Assembly: GCA_025458865.1 (NCBI GenBank)
Contig: JALORP010000011.1
Location: 1 to 64,000, forward strand
Reading direction: 5' to 3'
Length of the DNA: 64,000 nucleotides
Source of the DNA: Steroidobacteraceae bacterium
GTDB taxonomy: Bacteria > Pseudomonadota > Gammaproteobacteria > Steroidobacterales > Steroidobacteraceae
In this document: positions 25,646-34,377 of the stretch, piece after piece
How the letters are laid out: every line of letters starts with the position of its first letter
How positions within the stretch are numbered: the stretch's first letter is position 1
Position numbers and translations under genes: made by a program
Notes under the pieces: model-generated
What the model was told of the DNA's origin: nothing
The model's database searches: none
What the model saw: the letters and a program-made list of their open reading frames with translations, nothing else

Positions 25646-28378
25646 TCAGAACTGCAGCGTGAAATCGAGCTTGTAAGTGACGCCGATGTCCTGCTCGAGC
25701 ACCACGACACCGTTCTGCTCGATCTCCAGGTTGTCGTCCAGTATGTTCTGCAGCCGGAGCTTCACGCTCCAGCGGTCGTCTGGATACCAGGAGTACACCA
25801 GGTCCACAGAACCGAATGGCTGCTCATAGGCATCGGCCGCGCCGTTTCGGCCCGCGAAGAACAGGCGCTCGCCGTAGTAGTTCCACGCCAGGGTCGCGCT
25901 GTGCGCGCCACCCGGCGAGTCGTAGCCGAACTGCAGGTTGGTGATCCACTCGGACTGCTGGCTCAGCGGCCGGACGTCGTTGGTCAGCGCGAATGAAGTG
26001 CTGCCGACGGTCAGTTCCGAGTCGCTCCAGGTGACGTTGCCAGCCGTGAACAGGCCCGCGGCCCACCCGCCGAGCCACTTCTCGGTAAAGGCGAGGTTCT
26101 TGAACCACTCGAACTCGACGCCGTACAGGTCGGCCGTGTCGGCATTGATGAACGTGAAGGACAGGTTGTTGTCGGTACCCGCCCCTTCGACCGTTTCGAT
26201 CGGGTTATCGATCTTCTTGTAGAAGGGACTGATCGTCAGGTTGTCGCGACTGTCGAAGAACCACTCCGCCCGCAGGTCGATATTGGTGATATCCGAGGGG
26301 ATCAGGTTTGGGTTTCCGATTACCCGCGCGTCGGTCAACGGATCGATGTAGCTCGACTGAGTAACTTCGCGCAGGTCCGGACGCGCGGTCGTCTGGCTGA
26401 AGCCGAAGCGCAACTGGAAGCTCTCCGCCCAGAAATCCGGCCGCATGTAGGTGATGGCAGCGCTCGGATACCAATCATCATCCTGCTTGGCGGCCGCCGC
26501 GATCTCGTCGGGCGTCAGCGGCACCTTGCTGCCGCCAAACTCGAGCTGGTCCACGGGGATGGACAACTGCTGCCAGATCTCGTTGCGCACGCCGGCGGAC
26601 AGCCGCCATGTGTCGTTCCAGGTGACGTCGATACCGCCGTAGCCCGCTTCGATCGTCTCGCCGGCGAGATAGCTCTCCGTGCCGATGCCGCCGAGCGACA
26701 GCAGCCAGCCGTTTACCGGGTTGAGAATTTTCTCATCCGTCAACACCTGCGACGGTGTGCCTATCAGGGAGCTGGCGGGTGCGCTGGTCGTGCCGAGACC
26801 AAGCTCGGTCTGGATATAGCCTCGGCCCTTCTCGTAGTAGTCCCAGCCGCCGAAGACGGAGCCCTTCCAGGCACCGCTGCTGAACTCGAATGGGCGGTCG
26901 AGCTTCCAGCCGTAGCTGTTGACCTCATCCTCGAGCTCAGTGAAACGGAAATCGGCCGTGCTGCCCGAGGGACGCAAGGAAGTCGAGAGCACCGCGCCGG
27001 TCGCCGGGTCGACGCGATCAACCGCTGAGATCGTGGTCTCGTTCGGGACGTCCGTCGTAGCCTTCGCATTCGAGTAGTACCAGGACAACCCGAGGCCGGT
27101 CAGGAGAGGCCCTGGATCGAAGCCGTCCCATCCAAGGGCGTCGATCGTGTCCTGCCCAAGCACGTGGCGGCCGTTGAACTGCAGCAGCTCCAGCTCGCGC
27201 TCCTCGTAGCGGGTCCGGTAGTCGCGCAACTGGGTGCCGTCTTCACGCCGGAAGTTGAAGTTGTTGCGCTGCGTCAGCGCCGACTCGTCGTCAGTGTTTC
27301 GCAGGAACAGGGCTGTCAGGCCGACCGTGTGATCCTCTGCGAAACTGACGCCGGCGCTCAGCGACCCGGTCAGCGCCACCTGGTTGATCGAGCGCTGCGT
27401 CTGGCCGTTGTCCACGTCCGGCGTGGTCGATGACCGGTTGATTCGGTCGCGGTTGCGCCACTGACTCTTGTAGTCGCCCACCGCCACGAAGCCGAACTTC
27501 CACAGCGCGGCCTCGTCGAGCGTCCAGGTATTGCCGATGCTCGCTTCGACGCTGATGTCCGGATCCGGCGATTCGCTCGTCAGATCGACGTTGCGGTTCA
27601 GGCTCGTGGCCAGCTGGCGGTTGGCGAGCTCCGCATCCGCCGTCGTCGCCTGCGGATTTTCACGTCGGATGACCTGCAGCATCGGAATGATGCTGAAAGA
27701 ACCTCGATAGATAGGAATGGCCTGCTCGATCGCGCCTGGCAGGGCGCGCGTGCCGTCGTCGGTGCCCCACTCGTCGTCACTGCCGCCCTTGTAGGACAGC
27801 ACGTCTCCGGACAGGTCCGAGTTCCAGCCCGAACCGATCTGGACCTGCGCTTTGAAGCTGTCCGGGATCTTGGTGGTGCGAATGTCGACATTGCCACCGC
27901 CGAAGGCGGCCGGCCGATCCACCGTGTAGCCCTTCTGGATCGATATCGAGTCGATCACTTCCGCCGGGAAGATGTCCAGCGGTATCACGTTCCGCGTGAG
28001 ATCCGGCGAGGGAACGTAGGCGCCATTCAGCGTCGTGCTGGAGTAGCGCTCTCCGAGGCCGCGGATGTAGATGAAATCACCGACGAGCGTCACGCCAGGG
28101 AGGCGGCGCAATGCCAGAGCGACGGTGCTGTCGCCGACACGGGAGATCTGCTCGGCGCTGACCAGGTCCATGACGACCGGCTGCTCGATGCGCTCAACCA
28201 GCACGTCCGTCGCGGCTGACCGCTGACGCGCGGTGACGACGATTTCTTCCAGCACAGTCTCCACTGCACCGGCGTCAGGCCCCTCCTGCGCCCAGGCGTG
28301 CGGCACCAATCCGGTCACGGCCGCCAGCGCGGAGCCGGCCAGCGTTGCGTGTACCGCGTTGCGAACCCGGATGTTCAT
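25646..28378 (-). CDS. TonB-dependent receptor (second)
   Basis: Outer-membrane transporter of 910 residues. The signal peptide ends near HAWAQ, a clear TonB box EEIVVTA lies at residues 44-50, and the plug has IYIRGLGERYSSTTLNGAYVPSPD and AFGGGNVDIRT. The C-terminal strand ends in Phe (TYKLDFTLQF). The start at 28378 has AGAGGA upstream. It follows the repeat lipoprotein gene (28475-30037) on the same strand with a 96-bp gap holding a hairpin, so the two likely share a transcript. It is unlike the neighbouring 22552 receptor in plug sequence, so it is not a local duplicate. Substrate unknown. Confidence 0.92.
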   Translation of the reverse strand: MNIRVRNAVHATLAGSALAAVTGLVPHAWAQEGPDAGAVETVLEEIVVTARQRSAATDVLVERIEQPVVMDLVSAEQISRVGDSTVALALRRLPGVTLVGDFIYIRGLGERYSSTTLNGAYVPSPDLTRNVIPLDIFPAEVIDSISIQKGYTVDRPAAFGGGNVDIRTTKIPDSFKAQVQIGSGWNSDLSGDVLSYKGGSDDEWGTDDGTRALPGAIEQAIPIYRGSFSIIPMLQVIRRENPQATTADAELANRQLATSLNRNVDLTSESPDPDISVEASIGNTWTLDEAALWKFGFVAVGDYKSQWRNRDRINRSSTTPDVDNGQTQRSINQVALTGSLSAGVSFAEDHTVGLTALFLRNTDDESALTQRNNFNFRREDGTQLRDYRTRYEERELELLQFNGRHVLGQDTIDALGWDGFDPGPLLTGLGLSWYYSNAKATTDVPNETTISAVDRVDPATGAVLSTSLRPSGSTADFRFTELEDEVNSYGWKLDRPFEFSSGAWKGSVFGGWDYYEKGRGYIQTELGLGTTSAPASSLIGTPSQVLTDEKILNPVNGWLLSLGGIGTESYLAGETIEAGYGGIDVTWNDTWRLSAGVRNEIWQQLSIPVDQLEFGGSKVPLTPDEIAAAAKQDDDWYPSAAITYMRPDFWAESFQLRFGFSQTTARPDLREVTQSSYIDPLTDARVIGNPNLIPSDITNIDLRAEWFFDSRDNLTISPFYKKIDNPIETVEGAGTDNNLSFTFINADTADLYGVEFEWFKNLAFTEKWLGGWAAGLFTAGNVTWSDSELTVGSTSFALTNDVRPLSQQSEWITNLQFGYDSPGGAHSATLAWNYYGERLFFAGRNGAADAYEQPFGSVDLVYSWYPDDRWSVKLRLQNILDDNLEIEQNGVVVLEQDIGVTYKLDFTLQF

Positions 28379-28409
28379 GAAAGCTTCCTCTCCCCTGCCA
28401 AGCGATTCC

Positions 28410-28440
28410 GGTCGCCGCCGCGCAGAACGCGACGGCGACC
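28410..28440 (-). other. Intercistronic hairpin between lipoprotein and receptor genes
   Basis: GGTCGCCG pairs with CGGCGACC, with an inner CGCG/CGCG stem, a single C/A mismatch and a CAGAA loop. There is no T-run, so it is more likely an mRNA-stabilising or attenuating structure than a terminator. Confidence 0.45.
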
Positions 28441-28474
28441 GGCTGTTCAAACCGTCAGGCGGCCCGACGGTCGC

Positions 28475-30037
28475 TTACTGAACGAACCACAGCGGCTGGC
28501 CCTGGTTGCCCGTGCGCAGGCCATACGACCACGGACGGGTCCAGTCGTCCCCGCTCGTCACCGCACCCGCGTTGAGGCCGGCGCGCGTGTAGAACGTCCC
28601 GGGCTGGAAGGGGTTGTTCGCCGGATCGGCCACATTGGTCACCAGCGTGTTGCCGACATTGAACGCATAGGCACCCGCGCCAAGGAGCCAGTCGGCGTTG
28701 GTCGTGCCGTTCGGCAGGCTGCCCGAGGTCACCACCTCGCAGCCGAAGTAGGAGTTCTTGACCGACACCAGCTGGTTGGCATCCGTGCTGTCCTGCATGT
28801 CGCGCAGCGTCGTGGTGCTCTCCGGCCGCCAGCAGCGGTTGTTGGCGGTGCCAACCTCGCCGAGGACGTTGGTGCCGTAGCCGCCGTAGACGATGCTGTT
28901 CTCGAGATTGATGCGGCCACCCTGCCGGATTCGCATTCCAGAGGAGTCGCCATGCGTGCCCGCCTTGTTGTTCGACAGGATGCAGCTCAGCTTGCGGACG
29001 GTCGGCTGGGTGATCGGCGCGAGGTCCAACGCCTGGCCGGCGTCGCTGCGGGCCGCGCCGATGTTGTCGAGCTCGATGCACCAGTTGCTGTCCTGCGCGC
29101 TGTGGATCGCAAGCGCAGTGTCCACGGTGCCCCGGTAGCCATCCGAGAAGTCGAGTGAGTCGTCCTTGACGTAGGTCAGGATGGCGTTCGACACGTCGAC
29201 GGCGCCACCGAACCACTCGATGCCGTCATCGTAGGCGGAATAGACCTGCACGAACTCGATCACCGTCCCGGAACCGACGGCATTCAGCGTGAGGCCGTTA
29301 AGTTCGTCGTCGGTCGCCACCTCGAAGCCAGCGTGCTTGATCACGACGTAGCGCAGCGAGCCCGAGCTCTCGGCGTTGTTGTTGCCGCCGTAGAACGTCG
29401 GCTGCCCTTCGGAAACCACCGCACAGGTGCCCTGCGCGCGCTGGTCGTCGGTGCAATTGTTGGTGATGCCGTTGCCGTTGATGACCAGGCCGCCCCACAG
29501 CTGCACGTCTTCGGGACCCTCGGCGTTCGACACCGCGTCGGTGAAGCCGGTCAGCGTGATCGGCGCCGTCGGCGAGCCCTGGGCGTCGATCCGCGAGCCA
29601 CGGTTGATGAGGAGGTAGTCGGAGGCGTCCGACCACACGAGGGTATTGCCCGCCTCGATGGTGAGCGTCGGGCCAGCGCCGTCTTGCGGCACCGTCACGC
29701 CCGCAGTGCGGTTGTCGATGCTGTTGCCGATGAACAGCTTGTCCTGGAAGATGTGCACGCCCGCGATGAACGGGATGCGCAGGTCGACCAGGATGGGCTT
29801 CGTACCGCTCGCGAAGTCCGGGCCGTAGACGCAGTTGCGGCCGTCGAAGCTGCCGCGCCGGACCGTGCCGTCGGACTCGGTGTACCGGGCGCAGGGGTTG
29901 TTGTCCGTGCTGCCGCCGGTGTTGTTGTTGATCGTGTCGCCAACCGAGGTCGAGACGTCGAGATTGATGCCGCCGCTGTCGCAGGCAGAAAGGCCGAGGG
30001 CCGCCACGCCGGCGACCAGCCACTGATAGCTCTTCAT
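28475..30037 (-). CDS. Surface/periplasmic lipoprotein with Asn/Gly-rich beta-repeat body
   Basis: Lipoprotein of 520 residues: the signal peptide ends in the lipobox LSAC (Cys about 19), followed by a low-complexity Asn/Thr/Gly linker. The body is rich in Asn, Gly, Asp and aromatic residues with repeated short strands (QLWGGLVINGNG, SLRYVVIKHAG, AYDDGIEWFGGAVDV, NLENSIVYGGYG), which suggests a right-handed beta-helix. The start at 30037 has GGAGAG six bases upstream. It is paired with the TonB receptor at 25646, so a substrate-capture lipoprotein is plausible. A Pho-box-like repeat lies 135 bp upstream in the correct orientation. Confidence 0.82.
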   Translation of the reverse strand: MKSYQWLVAGVAALGLSACDSGGINLDVSTSVGDTINNNTGGSTDNNPCARYTESDGTVRRGSFDGRNCVYGPDFASGTKPILVDLRIPFIAGVHIFQDKLFIGNSIDNRTAGVTVPQDGAGPTLTIEAGNTLVWSDASDYLLINRGSRIDAQGSPTAPITLTGFTDAVSNAEGPEDVQLWGGLVINGNGITNNCTDDQRAQGTCAVVSEGQPTFYGGNNNAESSGSLRYVVIKHAGFEVATDDELNGLTLNAVGSGTVIEFVQVYSAYDDGIEWFGGAVDVSNAILTYVKDDSLDFSDGYRGTVDTALAIHSAQDSNWCIELDNIGAARSDAGQALDLAPITQPTVRKLSCILSNNKAGTHGDSSGMRIRQGGRINLENSIVYGGYGTNVLGEVGTANNRCWRPESTTTLRDMQDSTDANQLVSVKNSYFGCEVVTSGSLPNGTTNADWLLGAGAYAFNVGNTLVTNVADPANNPFQPGTFYTRAGLNAGAVTSGDDWTRPWSYGLRTGNQGQPLWFVQ

Positions 30038-30171
30038 AGTTCGCTCTCCAGGCCGGAATTCCATTGCACCGACGGCACCTGAACCAGGCGGTGCGCGTCC
30101 CCATGGCCGGGTCCCCGCAAGGCCCGGCTCGTTACGTGGGGTGCAAGGTAGGCCCGGCCGGTTGCAGCCTT

Positions 30172-30189
30172 GCGTCAGGCTGATGACAG
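30172..30189 (-). promoter_or_regulatory. Pho-box-like direct repeat
   Basis: On the minus strand CTGTCAT, four bases (CAGC), then CTGACGC reproduces the two 7-mers with a 4-bp spacer of a PhoB site. It points toward the lipoprotein/receptor genes and lies 96 bp before the divergent phytase-like gene. The -10 is not obvious. Confidence 0.45.
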
Positions 30190-30284
30190 ATTTGTTACGC
30201 GCATTCGAGCCGGACGCGCTGCTTGACGTCTGCGCCGGGCTGTGCCAAACCGCGGCCCCTTGCCCCAGCCCGACGGACTTGGCG

Positions 30285-31274
30285 ATGAACAACCCCGCGA
30301 CCGCCCTTGCTGCGCTGACCGCCACCTTGAGCCTGCTGAGCGCCTGCGGCAGCCAGGGCCAAGGCAGCGTTACGCTTGCCACGCAGGCCGTCCAGCCGAA
30401 CCCTGCGGGGCCGGCTTCGACAGCCGTGGACGTCGCCGGGTGGGGCGGCGCCGCAGCCGGGCCTGCCGCGCTCTACGTATCGGGTGGGCCGAGCGGGCTC
30501 GACGTTCAGCGCGCCGACGGCAGCCACCTGCAGCGGCTCGGCTCGACCCCGTTGTCGCGGCTCGTCGTCGTGAACGGCCTCGTCGTGGACGGGGTCGCAG
30601 CGGACTTCATCGTGGCCGTGGATCCCGAGGCCGGCCGGCTCCGTGGTTTCGAGATTCACGCGCAGTCGGGTGCGCTGCGAAGGATCGCCCGCAGCAGCGG
30701 CGGGCCGGCCGGGCCGGTGACCAGCCTGTGCGCCTGGCGCGACGCCGAGGGCCGCCACCGCCTCGTGTTCACGACGCCGGCGCCGAAGCTCGAGGAGTGG
30801 GAGGTCTCGGCCGTCGCCGGCAAGATCCCCGGCAAGGCCAACGAAATCGTCGCGACGCCGCTGCGCGTGAGCCCGCTGGGGTTCGCAGCCGTCGACTGCG
30901 CGGTGGACCCTGCGAACGGGGATGTGTACCTCCTCGACGGGGAAGGCGTGGCCTACCGCATCGCCGCCGACTGGCAGGCGCCCGCCATGGCGCAGCGGGT
31001 GTGGGCCGACGCCGGGATGGCCCTTCGAGGGATCGAGGCGCATCGCGACGGCGGGACGACGCACCTGCTCGCCACCACGAGCGACGGCTCGCTGGCGGCG
31101 CTCGCGCCCGACGGGCGGCTGCTGGGGCGCGTGGAACTCGACGTGCCGGCCGGGCGTCTCGCAGCCGCCGGAGGACTGCTCGCGCTCGTCGCGGCGAACG
31201 GCCAGGGCGCGCGCATCGCGCCGCTCGGGGAGGCGTTGCGCTTGGTCGGAGTCGGTCCCCGGCCGGCGCCGTGA
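30285..31274 (+). CDS. Phytase-like beta-propeller lipoprotein
   Basis: Lipoprotein of 329 residues with lipobox LLSAC (Cys about 21). The body looks like a six-bladed propeller related to beta-propeller phytases: YVSGGPSGLDVQRADGSHLQRL, ADFIVAVDPEAGRLRGFEI, VTSLCAWRDAEGRHRLVF, FAAVDCAVDPANGDVYLLD. The acidic calcium-cluster residues of true phytases are only partly evident, so it may bind rather than hydrolyse substrate or may be a shortened family member. The start at ATG 30285 is set by the signal peptide. It is divergent from the repeat lipoprotein and convergent with tonB (3 bp gap). A Pho-box-like site lies between the divergent genes. Confidence 0.6.
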   Translation: MNNPATALAALTATLSLLSACGSQGQGSVTLATQAVQPNPAGPASTAVDVAGWGGAAAGPAALYVSGGPSGLDVQRADGSHLQRLGSTPLSRLVVVNGLVVDGVAADFIVAVDPEAGRLRGFEIHAQSGALRRIARSSGGPAGPVTSLCAWRDAEGRHRLVFTTPAPKLEEWEVSAVAGKIPGKANEIVATPLRVSPLGFAAVDCAVDPANGDVYLLDGEGVAYRIAADWQAPAMAQRVWADAGMALRGIEAHRDGGTTHLLATTSDGSLAALAPDGRLLGRVELDVPAGRLAAAGGLLALVAANGQGARIAPLGEALRLVGVGPRPAP

Positions 31275-31277
31275 GCG

Positions 31278-32264
31278 TCAGGCGGGGAAGAACTCGATCG
31301 GCTTGGTGGTGGTGATCGCCTCGACGTCCTTGTCCTCGAAGCGGAACATCTTCACGCGCGCCACGAGCTTGCGCTCGAGTTCGGCGTCGCCGAGCTCGCT
31401 CGACACGATGCGGCAATCGGTGACCTCGCCCGTCGGGGCGATGGTCAGCTGCATCACGACCTTGCCCTTCAGCGCCGGGTTGTCGCGCAACGCCCGGTTG
31501 TAGAGCGCGTAGATGGCCGCCTTGTTGCGGTCGAAGACGAGCTCGATCTCCTCCTGCGTGCGCGAGGGCCGCTTGCCCGCGCCGGAACGCGAGACGCCAT
31601 CGGCGACCCCGTCGCTCTTCACCGCGGAACCGCCGCCCGATCCGCCGAAAGGCACCTGCACCTGCGTCGTGCCGTGCCCCTCGAGGCTGCCCTCGCCGTA
31701 GCCGAAGCCCGCGCTCACGGCCGCGGTATTGATGCCACCCGAGGTCGTTCCGGCCTTAGATGTCACGAGCGATCGCTCGGCGCGCGGCGCGCCGGTGGTC
31801 GTGGCGCTCTGCGTTGCCGTGGGCTTGAGCTGGTCGGGCGTCACCTCGAACTTGTCGCGCAGGTCGGCGAGCTGGTCCACGAAGGGCAGCAACCCCGCCT
31901 GCGCCGCCTTCTTGCGGGCCTGCTGCGTGCGGTCGATGTCCGGCGCCGGGGTCGGCACCTCGCGCTGCTCCGGACGCTCGCGCGGCACCGGCGGCGCTTC
32001 TTCGCGCAGCGGCTCCACGACGGGCGGCGGCGGGGGCGGCGGCGGGATCGCGCGCTCGAGCACGAGCTTGGCGAGGCGCGGCGGCACGGCCGGCGGCACG
32101 TCGAGGGCGCGCTCGGGCACCGGCAGCCACGGCACGATCAGCCCGACGATGAGCGTCAACACGACGCAGGTCGTCCACAGGCGGCGGAAGCGCCGCTGTT
32201 CCTCCGGCTGGGCGGACCAGGGCAGCTCGAAGCTGCGGTAGTTGGCGGCCAGCGTGGCGCTCAC
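31278..32264 (-). CDS. TonB/AgmX-type energy transducer
   Basis: Protein of 328 residues with one N-terminal transmembrane helix (about 31-48, VVLTLIVGLIVPWLPV), a Pro-rich periplasmic stretch with eight consecutive Pro, a long disordered Ser/Thr/Gly linker and a C-terminal domain (FDRNKAAIYALYNRALRDNP, KGKVVMQLTIAPTGEVTDC) of the TonB/AgmX-PglI type. It transmits proton-motive force from ExbB/ExbD to envelope partners. It starts at GTG 32264 and is preceded by two exbD genes and exbB. Because the C-terminal type differs from classical TonB, it may drive a machine other than the nearby receptors. Confidence 0.87.
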   Translation of the reverse strand: MSATLAANYRSFELPWSAQPEEQRRFRRLWTTCVVLTLIVGLIVPWLPVPERALDVPPAVPPRLAKLVLERAIPPPPPPPPVVEPLREEAPPVPRERPEQREVPTPAPDIDRTQQARKKAAQAGLLPFVDQLADLRDKFEVTPDQLKPTATQSATTTGAPRAERSLVTSKAGTTSGGINTAAVSAGFGYGEGSLEGHGTTQVQVPFGGSGGGSAVKSDGVADGVSRSGAGKRPSRTQEEIELVFDRNKAAIYALYNRALRDNPALKGKVVMQLTIAPTGEVTDCRIVSSELGDAELERKLVARVKMFRFEDKDVEAITTTKPIEFFPA

Positions 32265-32274
32265 TCGAAGTCCC

Positions 32275-32796
32275 TCACGTCCCGGCCCCGACCGCGGTCA
32301 TCGCCTCTTCCTTCTGCACGACCGCGAGCGAGAGCTTGCCGTAGTCGGCCTCGGTGCAGGTCGCCATCACCTTCTTCAGCACCCGGTAGGGCACGTCCCG
32401 GTCGCCGAGGATGGTGATTTCGCGGGCAGACAGGTCGGTCGCGGCCGCACGAATCATCGCGCGGTCGGTCTGCGCCTTGAGCGCGACGGCCAGCGGCTCG
32501 ATCACGTTGCCCTCCGCGGCGTCGACATCCGCGACGCTCACGACGGGCGCTCCCTGAACCAGCACCTGCTCGGGCGTGACCATCACCACGACCGTCTCGC
32601 GCGGCTTCTCGACCGCCAGCGACTCGGGGAGCGTGACCGCCTTCGGCGGCTCGAGCGTCTGCACCTCGGCGGAGTTCACGAGGAGGAAGAAGACCAGGAT
32701 GGTGAAGATATCCATGAGCGACACGAGCGACAGGGTCGCCGTGCGATTGCGCGCGTGGTGGCGCTTCATGCGCTTGGCGCGGGCGGAAGCGCTCAC
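32275..32796 (-). CDS. ExbD/TolR-family protein (2)
   Basis: Proton-channel subunit of 173 residues. A basic cytoplasmic N-terminus leads into LVSLMDIFTILVFFLLV, whose Asp in the membrane helix is the conserved proton-carrying residue. A periplasmic domain follows with the ITILGDRDVPYRVLKKVM strand-helix motif. It starts at GTG 32796 within the stop of the upstream exbD (GTGA). Having two different ExbD proteins suggests a heteromeric stator. Confidence 0.9.
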   Translation of the reverse strand: MSASARAKRMKRHHARNRTATLSLVSLMDIFTILVFFLLVNSAEVQTLEPPKAVTLPESLAVEKPRETVVVMVTPEQVLVQGAPVVSVADVDAAEGNVIEPLAVALKAQTDRAMIRAAATDLSAREITILGDRDVPYRVLKKVMATCTEADYGKLSLAVVQKEEAMTAVGAGT

Positions 32797-33311
32797 CTGC
32801 GGGCCTCCGCGACCACCGGCGCGTCGCCGATGGAGATGTCCGGGAACAGTTCGGCCTGCACCTGCCGCCCGTCGGCGACGGTGGTGGTGACGCGCACGGC
32901 GTCCATCACCTGCACGAGGGTGTCGTAGGCCACGTCAGGCTCGAGCAGCAGCGTGGCGCTGGTTGCGTCGGGGAAGCGGGGCTTGACCTCCTCGGCGAGG
33001 AAGCGCGCAAGGGCCGCGAGGTCCGGTCCCTCGGGCGTGTTCGGGATCAGCCGCAGCCTGCCGGTGCCGCGGTCCGCGACGTCGAGCGCGCCCTCGCGCA
33101 CCACGATCTCCAGATTCAGCACCTGCGCCGTCTCGGGCGTCGCCTCCGTCGAGCTGGGCAGGTTGAGCTCGAGGATGGTGAGCCGCGAGAACACCGCCGT
33201 GATCAGCAGGAACGGCACCAGCACGACCATCAGGTTCATGAAGGCCGTGATGTTGAGTTCCGCCTCCTCGTGCCGGCGGTGGCGGCGGCCGATTCGGCTG
33301 GCGAGGCTCAC
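32793..33311 (-). CDS. ExbD/TolR-family protein (1)
   Basis: 172 residues with a basic N-terminus (RRHRRHEEAELNITAFMNLMVVLVPFLLI). The membrane helix here reads ITAFMNLMVVL, with Asn where ExbD normally has the proton-carrying Asp. If that alignment is right, this subunit is probably structural and the second ExbD carries the channel. The periplasmic domain has TLLLEPDVAYDTLVQVMDAVR. It overlaps both neighbours (exbB upstream, exbD2 downstream) by four bases. Confidence 0.88.
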   Translation of the reverse strand: MSLASRIGRRHRRHEEAELNITAFMNLMVVLVPFLLITAVFSRLTILELNLPSSTEATPETAQVLNLEIVVREGALDVADRGTGRLRLIPNTPEGPDLAALARFLAEEVKPRFPDATSATLLLEPDVAYDTLVQVMDAVRVTTTVADGRQVQAELFPDISIGDAPVVAEARR

Positions 33312-33943
33312 GCTGGCTCCGCACGCTTCTCGACGATGGTGTTGAGGAACTTCACCGACGCCATCTCGAGGCTGTCGGTGATCTCGGTGGTCTTCGACTG
33401 CAGCACCGAGTGCATCAGGAGCAGCGGGATCGCCACGATCAGGCCGAAGGCGGTGGTGTTCATGGCCACCGAGATCGACGCCGACAGCAGGTCCGCCTTC
33501 TCGGCAGGGTTCGCGTTGGCCACCGCCTGGAAGGCCTGGATCAGGCCGATGATCGTGCCCAGCAGGCCGAGCAGCGTCGCGATGTTGGCGAAGCTGGCGA
33601 GGTAGTGCGTGCGCTTCTCGAGGCGCGGCATCACCTCCATCAGGCTCTCCTCCATCGCTTTCTCGATGTCGTCGCGGCGACGGGCCGTGGAGATACGGGC
33701 GAGCCCGTAGTTGAGGATCTGGCCTATCGCCGACCCGGAGTCGGCGGTCGCGGCGAGCGCCTTGCGGTAATCGCCCTGCTGAAGGAACGGGGCGATCTCA
33801 CCCCACAGGCGCCGGTTGCCGGCCGCCGTGCGGGTGAGGTATAGCCAGCGCTCGAGCGCGACGGCGAAGCCGAGCGCGGCGACCAGCGCGATCGGATACA
33901 TGAAGGCCCCGCCTTCCTGGAAAAACTTGATGATCGTGTCCAT
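33308..33943 (-). CDS. exbB: ExbB/TolQ/MotA-family proton channel
   Basis: Inner-membrane protein of 211 residues with three predicted helices: ALVAALGFAVALERWLYL, then after a large cytoplasmic loop LASFANIATLLGLLGTIIGLIQAF and MNTTAFGLIVAIPLLLMHSV. The last two are the family signature with the pore Thr residues. The start at 33943 has GGGGAG five bases upstream. It is the first of the exbB-exbD-exbD-tonB set and follows a small secreted protein gene in the same operon. Confidence 0.93.
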   Translation of the reverse strand: MDTIIKFFQEGGAFMYPIALVAALGFAVALERWLYLTRTAAGNRRLWGEIAPFLQQGDYRKALAATADSGSAIGQILNYGLARISTARRRDDIEKAMEESLMEVMPRLEKRTHYLASFANIATLLGLLGTIIGLIQAFQAVANANPAEKADLLSASISVAMNTTAFGLIVAIPLLLMHSVLQSKTTEITDSLEMASVKFLNTIVEKRAEPA

Positions 33944-33984
33944 GCGTGCTCCCCGGAGGGTGTCTACCTGCCTACATAACGTTG

Positions 33985-34377
33985 CTATGGTTGCCCGTCG
34001 GGCGCCGTGACCGGCGTCTCGGCCTGAGCGGACGCCGCCGCCTCGACGGCGCCGAAATACCTGATCTCGCGACGGAACACGGCCCGGTCCACCGGCGCGA
34101 GGGCCTCCTCGAGCAGGCTGTTCGCCGGCTTGCCCGAGAGGTCGCCGAGATCCGCCCGCTTCCACGGGACCACGTACATCACCTTGGGCAGCTCGCGGTT
34201 GCCCGTGATGGCGGTCGTATCCAGCTCCAGCCGGTCCATGGTGCCTCGCTCGCCCGCCGCGGTCGCCGGTGGCCTGTCGGCAGGCGCCGACGCCGGCGGC
34301 TTCGGTGCATCGGGCGGCTCGGCCGCGACCGCCGGGACTGCGACGCACAAGCCTAGCAAGACGAGAGCCAACCTCAT
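33985..34377 (-). CDS. Small secreted protein of the TonB/TPR operon
   Basis: 130 residues: a signal peptide (MRLALVLLGLCVAVPAVAA), a Pro/Ala linker, then a compact region MDRLELDTTAITGNRELPKVMYVVPWKR and DRAVFRREIRYFG. I do not recognise a named family. It starts within the stop of the upstream TPR gene (ATGA) and precedes exbB by 41 bp, so a periplasmic accessory role for the energised complex is likely. Confidence 0.75.
   Translation of the reverse strand: MRLALVLLGLCVAVPAVAAEPPDAPKPPASAPADRPPATAAGERGTMDRLELDTTAITGNRELPKVMYVVPWKRADLGDLSGKPANSLLEEALAPVDRAVFRREIRYFGAVEAAASAQAETPVTAPDGQP

Noticed and set aside
22552..28378. The two neighbouring TonB receptors as a tandem duplication
   Set aside because: Their plug sequences and N-terminal domains differ (carboxypeptidase-regulatory-like domain in one only).
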